Shown one piece after another: positions 18,996 through 26,746 of a stretch of 64,000 nt of DNA; the first letter of the stretch is position 1; the number at the start of each line of letters is the position of its first letter. This stretch comes from a bacterium (GTDB taxonomy: Bacteria > Auribacterota > Tritonobacteria > UBA1439), in contig JAQUPF010000007.1 of NCBI GenBank assembly GCA_028716845.1, positions 78,588-142,587 on the forward strand, in the 5' to 3' direction. A model generated the notes under the pieces. That model was not told where the DNA came from. It searched no databases and worked only from the letters and a program-made list of their open reading frames with translations. Position numbers and translations under genes: made by a program.

Positions 18996-20573
18996 TCACT
19001 CCTTCTCCTGCCACGAGACGACGGCGTAGCCTGCTGTCCCGCCGCCCCCGCCCCCGATCGCGCCGAGCGCCTCGTCGTAGTGGAAGCCGAGGCTCCCGTT
19101 GTGCTCGATCTCCCTCCCGACGAAGGAGCCGAAGGTATGGCCGCTCCCCGACACCTTGATTTCGGCGTTCGGGGCGTAGACCGCGCCGAACAGATTCCTG
19201 CTGCCGGAGAGCTTGACGCTCGTGCAGCCGGGGGTCCCCCAAATGAGGCAGTCCGGCGGGTTGCCGTTCGGGTTCCAGAGGCCGCTCCCCGACGAGCTCA
19301 CCTCCGCGTCGACGTAGAAGACGACGGATCCCTGGATCGTGATCGTCGAGCTGCCCGACTGGTCGATGCTCTTGCCCATGTAGCCGGTGAGGTAGACGGT
19401 CGTCGTCTCGCCCGGCTCGCCGATGGTGAGGCCGGTGGAGCCGGTGAGCCGTATCCGGCGGAGCTTCCATGCCCCGGCCGGAATGCTCCTGCTCGACGAG
19501 CCGGTGAGCGTCACGAGGCCGTCGGACTGCCACGCCGGGTAGTCGCTCCCGACGAGGCTCGAGGGGACGACGACTTCGGGGAGATCGAGGGCCGGCTGGA
19601 ACTCCGGCGCTCCCTCCCCCTGGGCCTCCTGGCTGTGGCTGACGGCCCCCTGGATCTCGGACGAGCCGGAGAGGTCGACGGTCCCGCCGGGGCCCGTCGC
19701 GGCGTTGCCCTGCACCTGCGTCGAGCCGGAGAGCGAGATGGCCCCCGAGGAGGTGCCGGCGGTGATGAGACTCCCCTCGATGACGCGGGAGCCGCTGATG
19801 TCGATCCGCGACGAGGTCGTGCCCGTCGAGACGACGTCGCCGACGATCGTCCCCGAGCCGCTCATCGTGATCCGGCCGTCGTCCCCGCGGGTGACGATGT
19901 CGCCCCGGACGGTGCCGGAGCCGCTCAGGTCGATGCGGCCCGCGTCGTTCCCGAAGACGAGCATGTCGCCGTGGACGTCCCCCGAACCGCTCCAGGAGAT
20001 GAGCGTCCCGTTCGTCCCCACGTCGCAGTTGTCCGCGGTGTTGAGGCCGCCGTAGGCGCCGTTCCGGGAATCGTAGCTGTCGAGGACGCCGCTCCCGGTG
20101 AGCCGCACCCGGTCGCGCCCGAAGAATCCCCTCGTGAACGGCCCGCCGCCCTGGCTCGCGACCGGCTGGAGCTGCGTCCTGACGGTCCTGGCGGATGCCG
20201 ACGGCGCCGCCATGCCCGGCACGTATCCCGTGCTCCGGACCACGGGGGAGCCGGTCGGATCGTCGATGAAGATGCGGATGTCGCCGACCGGCTCCCCCGA
20301 CGCGGTCGTGAAGGAGGCGATGGTGAGCGTCCTCGGATCGCTCCCGCTCCAGCCGGAGAAATCGCCCGTGTTGAGCGCCAGGATGGCGTACTCCGCCCCC
20401 GCCTCGGCGAGGTTGAGCGCGGCGGCGCGGTGGTACGACCGGCGCGTGAGCAGGTACTCCGACGACGTCATGAGGAGGAACGCCCCCGCGATGACGCCCA
20501 GGACGGCCGAGAGGACGACGGCGGCGATGATCGCGCTCCCCTCCCGACCGCTCGTCCCGACGTGTCTCTTCAT
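18996..20573 (-). CDS. PilX-like minor pilin with beta-solenoid passenger (paralogue 2)
   Basis: 525 residues, same plan as the neighbouring gene: leader to GREG, hydrophobic helix (SAIIAAVVLSAVLGVIAGAF), LAEAGAEYAIL, SYDSRNGAYGG, SGSGHTFGSFVG and a FHYDEALG end. It is longer because its middle (about residues 200-310) holds six to eight short strands of the type SGSGTVRGDIVTRG / SGSGTIVGDVVSTG, a pattern expected for a beta-solenoid. It probably arose by tandem duplication with gain of solenoid coils. A 5-nt gap separates it from the upstream prepilin gene. Confidence 0.82.
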   Translation of the reverse strand: MKRHVGTSGREGSAIIAAVVLSAVLGVIAGAFLLMTSSEYLLTRRSYHRAAALNLAEAGAEYAILALNTGDFSGWSGSDPRTLTIASFTTASGEPVGDIRIFIDDPTGSPVVRSTGYVPGMAAPSASARTVRTQLQPVASQGGGPFTRGFFGRDRVRLTGSGVLDSYDSRNGAYGGLNTADNCDVGTNGTLISWSGSGDVHGDMLVFGNDAGRIDLSGSGTVRGDIVTRGDDGRITMSGSGTIVGDVVSTGTTSSRIDISGSRVIEGSLITAGTSSGAISLSGSTQVQGNAATGPGGTVDLSGSSEIQGAVSHSQEAQGEGAPEFQPALDLPEVVVPSSLVGSDYPAWQSDGLVTLTGSSSRSIPAGAWKLRRIRLTGSTGLTIGEPGETTTVYLTGYMGKSIDQSGSSTITIQGSVVFYVDAEVSSSGSGLWNPNGNPPDCLIWGTPGCTSVKLSGSRNLFGAVYAPNAEIKVSGSGHTFGSFVGREIEHNGSLGFHYDEALGAIGGGGGGTAGYAVVSWQEKE

Positions 20574-20578
20574 CGGAA

Positions 20579-21181
20579 TCAGCCCTTGTTCCTGAGCTTG
20601 CTCGTCGAGGTCAGCGTGTCGGTCGCGGCGGTCGAGAGGACCGCCTGCCGCGTCGTGAGGGTCGTGTCGACGGCCGCCACGTTCCCCAGGTTCGGCACGC
20701 TCCCGAGGCCGACGGCGTTCGATCTGAAGGCGAGGGCGTGGACGCTCCCGGCGACGACCCGCGTCTCGTCCTGGCGGCTGCTCACGCCGTCCTTCCCGTC
20801 CACGATCCGCTCGAGCCTGTCCGGCGCGCCCGGCTGCAGCCGGTAGATGATGTAGTCGTGGTCGTTCGCTACGTCGAGGATGTCGCCGTTCCCGTCGATG
20901 GAGGGGACCTTCAGGACGAGGCAGGCATCGCCGGTGGCGTGGGAGCCGTGCGAGGGGACGACCTCGATCGCCCAGCGGATATCCCGCGCGATCCAGTCCA
21001 TCGCCGTCCGCGCCTCCTTGTGGATCGCGATGTAGGTGTTGCCGACGAGGAAGTTCCGCTGTTGGCCGACGTACACGGCGAGGACGGCGGCGAGGACGGC
21101 GACGCTGAGGCCCGCCGCCACGAGCGTCTCGACGAGCGTGAAGCCGGCCGAGGCGCGCCGTGCCCGGGAATGGGAGGTCAT
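20579..21181 (-). CDS. Type IV minor prepilin (PilW-like)
   Basis: 200 residues. Type III signal: basic leader, then G|FTLVETLVAAGLSVAVL with Glu at position 5 of the mature protein. The globular part has the PilW-like AIHKEARTAMDWIARDIRWA helix and a variable C-terminal beta region. Start at the ATG 21181, which overlaps the upstream stop by four bases. With the neighbouring PilV- and PilX-like proteins it should form a minor-pilin priming complex at the pilus tip. Confidence 0.88.
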   Translation of the reverse strand: MTSHSRARRASAGFTLVETLVAAGLSVAVLAAVLAVYVGQQRNFLVGNTYIAIHKEARTAMDWIARDIRWAIEVVPSHGSHATGDACLVLKVPSIDGNGDILDVANDHDYIIYRLQPGAPDRLERIVDGKDGVSSRQDETRVVAGSVHALAFRSNAVGLGSVPNLGNVAAVDTTLTTRQAVLSTAATDTLTSTSKLRNKG

Positions 21182-21603
21182 TTCCTGTTGATCCCGTTTC
21201 TTGTGAAATACGTCGCCATGCTCACGCTCATGGGCCGCCGGCCGCCCGAGACCCATGAGACGTTGACGGCCACCTTCTTCAGGTCGGTCGTGCCCCCCTC
21301 CAGCTGGCTCGTCACCGTGCCGGCGCCGTTGATCGAGGGGACGGTGAAGAGGCGCGTCTGGATCGCCGAGAACGACATGTTCCGCATGTTCTCGATTTCC
21401 TGCTGGGCGGCGTGGACGGCGGTGGAGGTCTCCCGCGCCGCCCTGACGCCCATGAGGCCGGTGGAGAAGGCGGCGGCGAGGGCGCCGAAGGAAATCCCGA
21501 GGATGATGATGGCGATGAGGACCTCGATGAGCGTGAAGCCGGACCGATCCGACCGGCTGCATGCGCGAGGCATCCTGCGGTGCGATTCATTCCGCTTCTT
21601 CAT
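21178..21603 (-). CDS. Type IV minor prepilin (PilV-like)
   Basis: 141 residues. Leader of basic residues, then RSG|FTLIEVLIAIIILGISF, the canonical prepilin peptidase site with Glu5. The helix continues AARETSTAVHAAQQEIENMRNM, the PilV-type pattern. The ATG at 21603 (MKKRNESH) is chosen over an upstream in-frame ATG at 21645, because the promoter lies further upstream and the shorter leader fits a prepilin better. First gene of the four-gene minus-strand operon. Confidence 0.88.
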   Translation of the reverse strand: MKKRNESHRRMPRACSRSDRSGFTLIEVLIAIIILGISFGALAAAFSTGLMGVRAARETSTAVHAAQQEIENMRNMSFSAIQTRLFTVPSINGAGTVTSQLEGGTTDLKKVAVNVSWVSGGRRPMSVSMATYFTRNGINRK

Positions 21604-21720
21604 GGCGGCATGCCTGCGAGGATAACGGGAGGACCCCGCAATCACCGCCCGCCCCCGCGGCGGGGCGGGAGCCCGGAGCAGAGGGGCCCCCCGAATATCA
21701 TTCCATCATCACCCGGATTT

Positions 21721-21749
21721 TGTATACCATGTTTCCGCGCGCATGTCAA
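21721..21749 (-). promoter_or_regulatory. Promoter of the minor-pilin operon
   Basis: On the - strand: TTGACA (21749-21744), 17-nt spacer, TATACA (21726-21721) with an extended TGG just upstream of the -10. Predicted leader about 110 nt. Confidence 0.75.
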
Positions 21750-21844
21750 AATAGAATTCGCCTCTCACCGACGCGGAGTTCGAGGATACGGCGGAGCGCC
21801 TTTTCCACTCTGCGCCCGACGCTCGTCCCCGGTCCTCCGGCCGG

Positions 21845-21873
21845 TTGACATCATCGGCAACCTGTGATATATA
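21845..21873 (+). promoter_or_regulatory. Promoter of the propeller-protein gene
   Basis: TTGACA (21845-21850), 17-nt spacer, TATATA (21868-21873) preceded by TGA as an extended -10. Near-consensus; start of transcription about 21880. Confidence 0.78.
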
Positions 21874-21905
21874 TTAATGTCAACGAGCGCGATCTCCCGA
21901 CACGA

Positions 21906-24023
21906 ATGCGTATTCACCGCGGTTCCGTCCGGATGAGACATGCCGCGGGGGCGGTGTGCGTCCTCGCGTGCGCCCTGCTCCAGGCGGGAACGGCGGCCGG
22001 CCAGCTCGCCGATTCGCCCTGGCCGATGTTCCGCCGCGACGCGCGCCACACCGGCGCGACCGATATCCCGGGCCCGTCCGCCGGCGTCGTCGCCTGGACC
22101 TACGCCACCGACGGGTCGATCGAATCCTCTGCGGCGATCGGCCCCGGCGGGGAGCTCTACTTCGGTTCGCGGGACGGCCGGCTCTACGCCTTCGATTCCG
22201 CCGGCGCGCCCCTCTGGACCTACCAGGCGGCCGGGGCCGTCGTCTCATCCCCCGGCGTCGGCGCCGACGGCACGGTCTACGCGGGCTCCTACGACGGCGT
22301 GGTCTACGCGATCGACTCGGCCGGCGGCCTCGCATGGACCTACCGGACGGATGACTGGATCGAATCATCCCCCCTTCTCGACGGAGACGGCCGCGTTTTC
22401 ATCGGGTCCTGGGACAGGAATCTCTACGCGCTCGACACGGCCGGCGCCCTCGTATGGAGCTATTCGACGGGCGGCCCCATAGAGTTCTCCTCCCCCGCGC
22501 TCCACGCGGGCGGCGACGTCTCCGTGGGCTCGTCGGACGGCATGCTCTACCGTTTCGACCCGGACGGGGGCCTCGTCTGGACGTACAACGCCGGCGACGC
22601 CCTCTCCGCCTCGCCCGCCATCGGCGGGGACGGGTCGGTGTACATCGGATCCGAGGGATCCTATTTCTTCCGCGTCACAGCGGACGGCCTCCTCGCGTGG
22701 AGCTACAAGACGGGTGCCGACATATTCTCGTCCGCGGCCATCGGCGCGGACGGCGCGATCTACGTCGGATCGAACGACGGGAGGATGTACGCCCTCGATT
22801 CGGACGGCTCCCTCCTCTGGACGTTCGCGGCGGATGACGCCGTCATCTCGTCACCGGCGGTCGATCCCGGCGGGCGCGTCTACTTCGGCTCCGATGACAA
22901 CAACGTCTACGCCCTCGATTCGGACGGCTCCCTCCTCTGGACATACGAGCTGTGGGACAGCGTCCAGGCGGCGCCGGCGATCGGCGCGGACGGGCGGCTC
23001 TACGTGAGCGGGATCGACGCCGACATGACCCTCTACGCCTTCGAGGGACCGGGGACGCCGACGGTGACCCCGACGGGGCCGACGGCGACGCCCACCGAGA
23101 CGCCGACCGAGACGCCCAGCCCGACGCCGACGGCGACGCCCGTCGTCGTCGAGCTGCGGCCGGACGGCGATTACTTTGCGACCATGAACAATTCCGGGTG
23201 CGATGAGAACTGGGATTGCGTCCGGGACGACGACGACGGGACATACGTGTATTCGGCCCTGGGCAAGACCTACGACATCTACTCCCTCGACGATCCCGTC
23301 CGCACCGACTGGGTCAAGAGCGTGCGCGCGCGCTGGCGGGCGAAGTCGGCGAGCGGAGCGGGCACGACGAGGGCGTTCCTCTACATCGGCGACACGCCCT
23401 ACTGGAGCGACCTGAAATCCACATCGACCTCGTGGGGGGAGTTCTCCCACGAGTGGGACGAGAACCCCGCGACGGCCGCGGCCTGGACCTGGGACGAGAT
23501 CGACGCGCTCCAGCCGGGCGTCGAGTGCGGTTTCGCGACTGGCAACGCGACCCTCTGCGCACGGCTCTCCGTGGATGTCACCTCCACCTCCGAGGAGCCG
23601 CCGCCGACGGCGACGCCCACGGAGACGCCCGAGCCCACGGCGACGCCGACGGAGACGCCCGAACCCACGGCCACGCCGACGGAGACGCCCGAACCGACGG
23701 CGACGCCCACGGAGACGCCGGAACCGACAGAGACGCCCACAGAGACGCCGGAGCCGACAGAGACGCCCACAGAGACGCCGGAACCGACCGCGACGCCGAC
23801 GGAGACGCCCGAACCCACGGCCACGCCGACCGAGACGCCGGAACCGACCGCGACGCCGACGGAGACGCCCGAACCCACGAGCACGCCGACCGGGCCGCCC
23901 GTGTCGCTGAAGATCAACTTCCAGCCCTACGGCGTCGAGCCGCCGGAGCAGTACGCGAAGGACTGGGGCCAGGAATACGGCGAGGACGAGGATCCGGATT
24001 ACGTTTTCGGATGGCGGCCCTGA
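21906..24023 (+). CDS. Secreted eight-bladed PQQ-like beta-propeller protein with truncated C-terminal domain
   Basis: About 705 residues. N-terminal signal peptide ([19 protein letters not shown]). Eight propeller repeats follow, each close to WTY...SSPAIGADGxVYxGSxDGxLYALD (about residues 50-390). Then a Thr/Pro/Glu linker, a roughly 140-residue beta domain with two nearby cysteines (GCDENWDC), a second linker of ten [14 protein letters not shown] repeats, and a short end starting [13 protein letters not shown]. That end matches only the beginning of a malectin-like carbohydrate-binding domain; the frame stops after VFGWRP. The 3' end overlaps the convergent acyltransferase gene by 25 nt. 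Start set at ATG 21906, downstream of the promoter; 21933 is also possible. Confidence 0.82.
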   Translation: MRIHRGSVRMRHAAGAVCVLACALLQAGTAAGQLADSPWPMFRRDARHTGATDIPGPSAGVVAWTYATDGSIESSAAIGPGGELYFGSRDGRLYAFDSAGAPLWTYQAAGAVVSSPGVGADGTVYAGSYDGVVYAIDSAGGLAWTYRTDDWIESSPLLDGDGRVFIGSWDRNLYALDTAGALVWSYSTGGPIEFSSPALHAGGDVSVGSSDGMLYRFDPDGGLVWTYNAGDALSASPAIGGDGSVYIGSEGSYFFRVTADGLLAWSYKTGADIFSSAAIGADGAIYVGSNDGRMYALDSDGSLLWTFAADDAVISSPAVDPGGRVYFGSDDNNVYALDSDGSLLWTYELWDSVQAAPAIGADGRLYVSGIDADMTLYAFEGPGTPTVTPTGPTATPTETPTETPSPTPTATPVVVELRPDGDYFATMNNSGCDENWDCVRDDDDGTYVYSALGKTYDIYSLDDPVRTDWVKSVRARWRAKSASGAGTTRAFLYIGDTPYWSDLKSTSTSWGEFSHEWDENPATAAAWTWDEIDALQPGVECGFATGNATLCARLSVDVTSTSEEPPPTATPTETPEPTATPTETPEPTATPTETPEPTATPTETPEPTETPTETPEPTETPTETPEPTATPTETPEPTATPTETPEPTATPTETPEPTSTPTGPPVSLKINFQPYGVEPPEQYAKDWGQEYGEDEDPDYVFGWRP
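23599..23895 (+). repeat. 30-bp in-frame repeat encoding a Thr/Pro/Glu linker
   Basis: About ten units of roughly 30 bp (acggcgacgcccacggagacgcc type), encoding [10 protein letters not shown]. This is a low-complexity extracellular linker, not a CRISPR or regulatory repeat. Confidence 0.9.
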
Positions 24024-26707
24024 GCTGACACGCCTCCCAGCTCGATGACCGCCGCCCGCAGCCCCGCGCCCGCCGCCTCGTAATCGTCTCCGGCAATCCC
24101 CGCTCGCCGACCCTTCGCGATCATCTCCTCGAACGAGAGGGGCCTGCCGAAAGAGACCGTGACGCGCCGGGGCCTCGGGAAGCGCGCGCCGGGCCCCCAG
24201 GCGCGGTGCGAGCCGGCGATGAACGTCGGGACGGCGGGGACCCCCGCCTCCCTCGCGACGATCGCCACCCCCTTCTTGAACTCCCTCACCTCGCCCGTGA
24301 TGCTCCGGGCCCCCTCGGGAAATACGCAGAGCGCCATGCCGCTACCGAGGACGAACGCGGACGCCTGGAGCGTCTCGACGATGTTCCGCGCGGGATCGAC
24401 GGGGATGATCCGCAGCCACCGGAGCAGGCGGCGGAGGACCGGGACCTCGAAGTAGGTGTGGAGGCCGAGGAAATAGACCCGCTGCCTGACGCGCCGCGGG
24501 AGGGCGCTGAAGACGAGGAAGCCGTCGATGAAGCTCGCGTGGTTCGGGCAGACGATGAAGGCGCCCTCCGGAACATGCCCGCGACCGCGGGCGCGCAGCC
24601 GGAAGGAGAGCGCGCAGACAACCGTCACGGCGGCCCCCGCGAGGGCCGCGAGCGCCTTCCCCGCCGCCCCCTGTTCGATCGAGATCGTCCGCTCCAGCCG
24701 CGGCGGCGGCCCCGCGCGGATGATCTCCCCCCAATCCCTCGCGGCGGGCGTGCCGCCGCCCGCCTCCGCCCGCCCCTCCACGTAGGCGATGAGCTCGCCG
24801 ACGGTCAGGAGGGGAAGGAAGGCCGATTCCTCGATCCGGACGCCGCAGGCGCGCTCGAGGGCCCCCATGAGCGACACCCGGCCCAGGGAATCGAGGCCGA
24901 GGTCGAGCTCGAGCTGATCTTCGGCCGAGCGCGCCTCCCTGCCGGTCTCCTCCCGAAGGACCCGCAACACCTCGCCGCCGACCGCCGAGCGGCATTCGAT
25001 CGGGACCGCTCCGCCGCGATCCTCCCGGCGGGCGCGGGAGCGGAATGCGGCGCGCGCCTCGTGCCGCCGCACCTTGCCGAGGCGCGTCCTCGGCAGATCG
25101 TCGACGATGGCGAAATCCTTCAACCGGCTGTGCGGGGGGAGACGCGCCGAGAGGAGCTCGAGATCCCATCGCACGCGCTCGGCCACGTTCGATTCGCCGG
25201 AGCGCCTGAAATAGTCGAGGTCGGGGACGACCGCCGCGACCACCTTCTCCTCCGCCTCGTCGGGAAAGACGCAGATCTCCCGCACCGAGGGGGCCGCCGA
25301 GTAGTGCGCCTCCACCTCCGCGGCGGAGACCTTCTTGCCGGAGGAGAGGACGATGACCTCCTTCCTCCGCCCCTCGATGAACAGGGCGCCGCCGGCGCCG
25401 ATCCGGCCGAGGTCGCCCGTCCTGAGCCAGCCGTTTTCGATGACGGCGGCGGTGGCGGCCGGGTCGTCGAGGTAGCCCCCCATGACGTTCGGGCCCCTGA
25501 TGAGGATCTCGCCCGCGCCGCGCCGGTCGGGCCGGTCGATGCGGATCTCGACGCCCGGGATCGCCTCGCCGGCGGAGCCGGGGCGCGGCCTCGACGGCCG
25601 GTTCATGGCCGCCACCGGCGCGGTCTCCGTGAGGCCGTACCCCTCCAGAACGGTGAGTCCCCACGAGAGAAAATCCCGCGCCACGACGGGATCGAGCCGC
25701 GCCCCCCCGCAGACGAAGTAGCGGAAGCGGGCGCCGGAGAGCGATTCCTTCAATCGGCGGAAGATGACGCCCCCGGGGTGGGGGAGACCGAGGCGCACCG
25801 CGGCCCGGCAGCAGGCGGCCGCGACGGCGGCCGCCGCCCGCGCCGGGAGCGGCGGGGCGGCGAGCCGATCACGGATGCCGCGGTGGAGGAGCTTGAGCAC
25901 CTGGGGGGTGACGGCCGTGACGGTGACCTCCTGCTCCCGCATGCACCGGGCGATCAGGTCGGGCCTGAGGGGCGAAAGATAGGTGATCCGGACGCCGGAG
26001 AGGAGGGGGAGGAGGAGCGTCACCGTGAACGGGAAGGCGTGGTGGAGCGGGAGGATCGAGAGAAAGTTGTCGCCCGGGCGGATGTACCCGAGGCCGGAGA
26101 GGCTCTCCACGTTTGAGAGGAAGTTCGCGTGCGTGAGCATCGCCCCCTTCGGCGAGCCGGTGGTGCCGGAGGTGAAGATGATCGAGGCGATGTCTTCCGG
26201 GGCGGGCTCCGGGAGGCGGGCGCCACCGTCCGGCCGGGCGAGGATCTCATCGAGCGCCGTCTCTCCGGCGCCCGCCGCGCGCCCCGCGGCGACCCGGCGC
26301 GCCGGTCGCAGGTCGGGCGCCGGCGGCCCGGTCGCGAACAGGATGCGCGCGCCGGACCGCTCGACGAGGCGGGCGATCTCACCGGCGCCGGCCCCGCTGT
26401 CGATGGGCACCGCGGTCGCGCCGGCGAAGAGGATGCCGAAGTAGCAGACGCACCAGTCGGGGCCGTTCTCCATGACGACGGCCGCCCGTTCGCCCCGCCG
26501 GAGGCCGTTTTCAAGGAGCCAGCGCGCCACGGCGAGGGCCCCGGCGCGGAGCCCCGCGAACGTGACGGTTCTCACGGCGTCGCCGTCGCGGACGAGCATC
26601 GCCGTCTCCGCCGGCCGGTCGAGGACGGCGCGCTCGAAGGCGGCCGTGAGGGTCCCGCCTCCCGAAACCCGGATGACGCCGCCGTATCCCCCGGTCCTGC
26701 TTCGCAC
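23999..26707 (-). CDS. Fused acyl-[ACP] synthetase / acyl carrier / 1-acylglycerol-phosphate acyltransferase
   Basis: About 902 residues, three modules. (1) ANL adenylating enzyme, about 1-560: [26 protein letters not shown] and [11 protein letters not shown]. (2) Acyl carrier domain, about 590-665: phosphopantetheine serine in [13 protein letters not shown]. (3) PlsC-type acyltransferase, about 700-900: catalytic NHASFIDG and FPEGARS, with a hydrophobic segment before it. It should activate fatty acids, load them on the built-in carrier and acylate lysophospholipid, like Aas but with an internal ACP. Start is GTG 26707, with AGGGGGAGG 9 nt upstream; the longer open frame upstream runs through the divergent gene and is rejected. 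It diverges from the glucanotransferase gene across a symmetric promoter. Confidence 0.87.
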   Translation of the reverse strand: MRSRTGGYGGVIRVSGGGTLTAAFERAVLDRPAETAMLVRDGDAVRTVTFAGLRAGALAVARWLLENGLRRGERAAVVMENGPDWCVCYFGILFAGATAVPIDSGAGAGEIARLVERSGARILFATGPPAPDLRPARRVAAGRAAGAGETALDEILARPDGGARLPEPAPEDIASIIFTSGTTGSPKGAMLTHANFLSNVESLSGLGYIRPGDNFLSILPLHHAFPFTVTLLLPLLSGVRITYLSPLRPDLIARCMREQEVTVTAVTPQVLKLLHRGIRDRLAAPPLPARAAAAVAAACCRAAVRLGLPHPGGVIFRRLKESLSGARFRYFVCGGARLDPVVARDFLSWGLTVLEGYGLTETAPVAAMNRPSRPRPGSAGEAIPGVEIRIDRPDRRGAGEILIRGPNVMGGYLDDPAATAAVIENGWLRTGDLGRIGAGGALFIEGRRKEVIVLSSGKKVSAAEVEAHYSAAPSVREICVFPDEAEEKVVAAVVPDLDYFRRSGESNVAERVRWDLELLSARLPPHSRLKDFAIVDDLPRTRLGKVRRHEARAAFRSRARREDRGGAVPIECRSAVGGEVLRVLREETGREARSAEDQLELDLGLDSLGRVSLMGALERACGVRIEESAFLPLLTVGELIAYVEGRAEAGGGTPAARDWGEIIRAGPPPRLERTISIEQGAAGKALAALAGAAVTVVCALSFRLRARGRGHVPEGAFIVCPNHASFIDGFLVFSALPRRVRQRVYFLGLHTYFEVPVLRRLLRWLRIIPVDPARNIVETLQASAFVLGSGMALCVFPEGARSITGEVREFKKGVAIVAREAGVPAVPTFIAGSHRAWGPGARFPRPRRVTVSFGRPLSFEEMIAKGRRAGIAGDDYEAAGAGLRAAVIELGGVSAQGRHPKT

Positions 26708-26728
26708 TGTCGCGGCCCTCCCCCTTCG

Positions 26729-26742
26729 GCTACAATTGTAGC
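26729..26742. promoter_or_regulatory. Symmetric divergent -10 element
   Basis: Perfect 14-bp palindrome GCTACAATTGTAGC that contains TACAAT on both strands. On the + strand the box ends 10 nt before the glucanotransferase ATG; on the - strand it has an extended TGC and lies 28 nt before the acyltransferase GTG. -35 boxes are weak on both sides. It could instead, or also, be an operator. Confidence 0.6.
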
Positions 26743-26746
26743 AGCT

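Larger units (their letters stand above)
21604..21905. other. Divergent intergenic region with two promoters
   Basis: 302 nt, AT-rich against the genome background. It holds the promoter of the pilin operon on the - strand and that of the propeller gene on the + strand, about 100 nt apart. Nothing else recognisable. Confidence 0.7.

Noticed and set aside
23599..23895. Tandem 30-bp repeats considered as a CRISPR array
   Set aside because: No spacers, unit in frame, encodes a Thr/Pro/Glu linker within a secreted protein.
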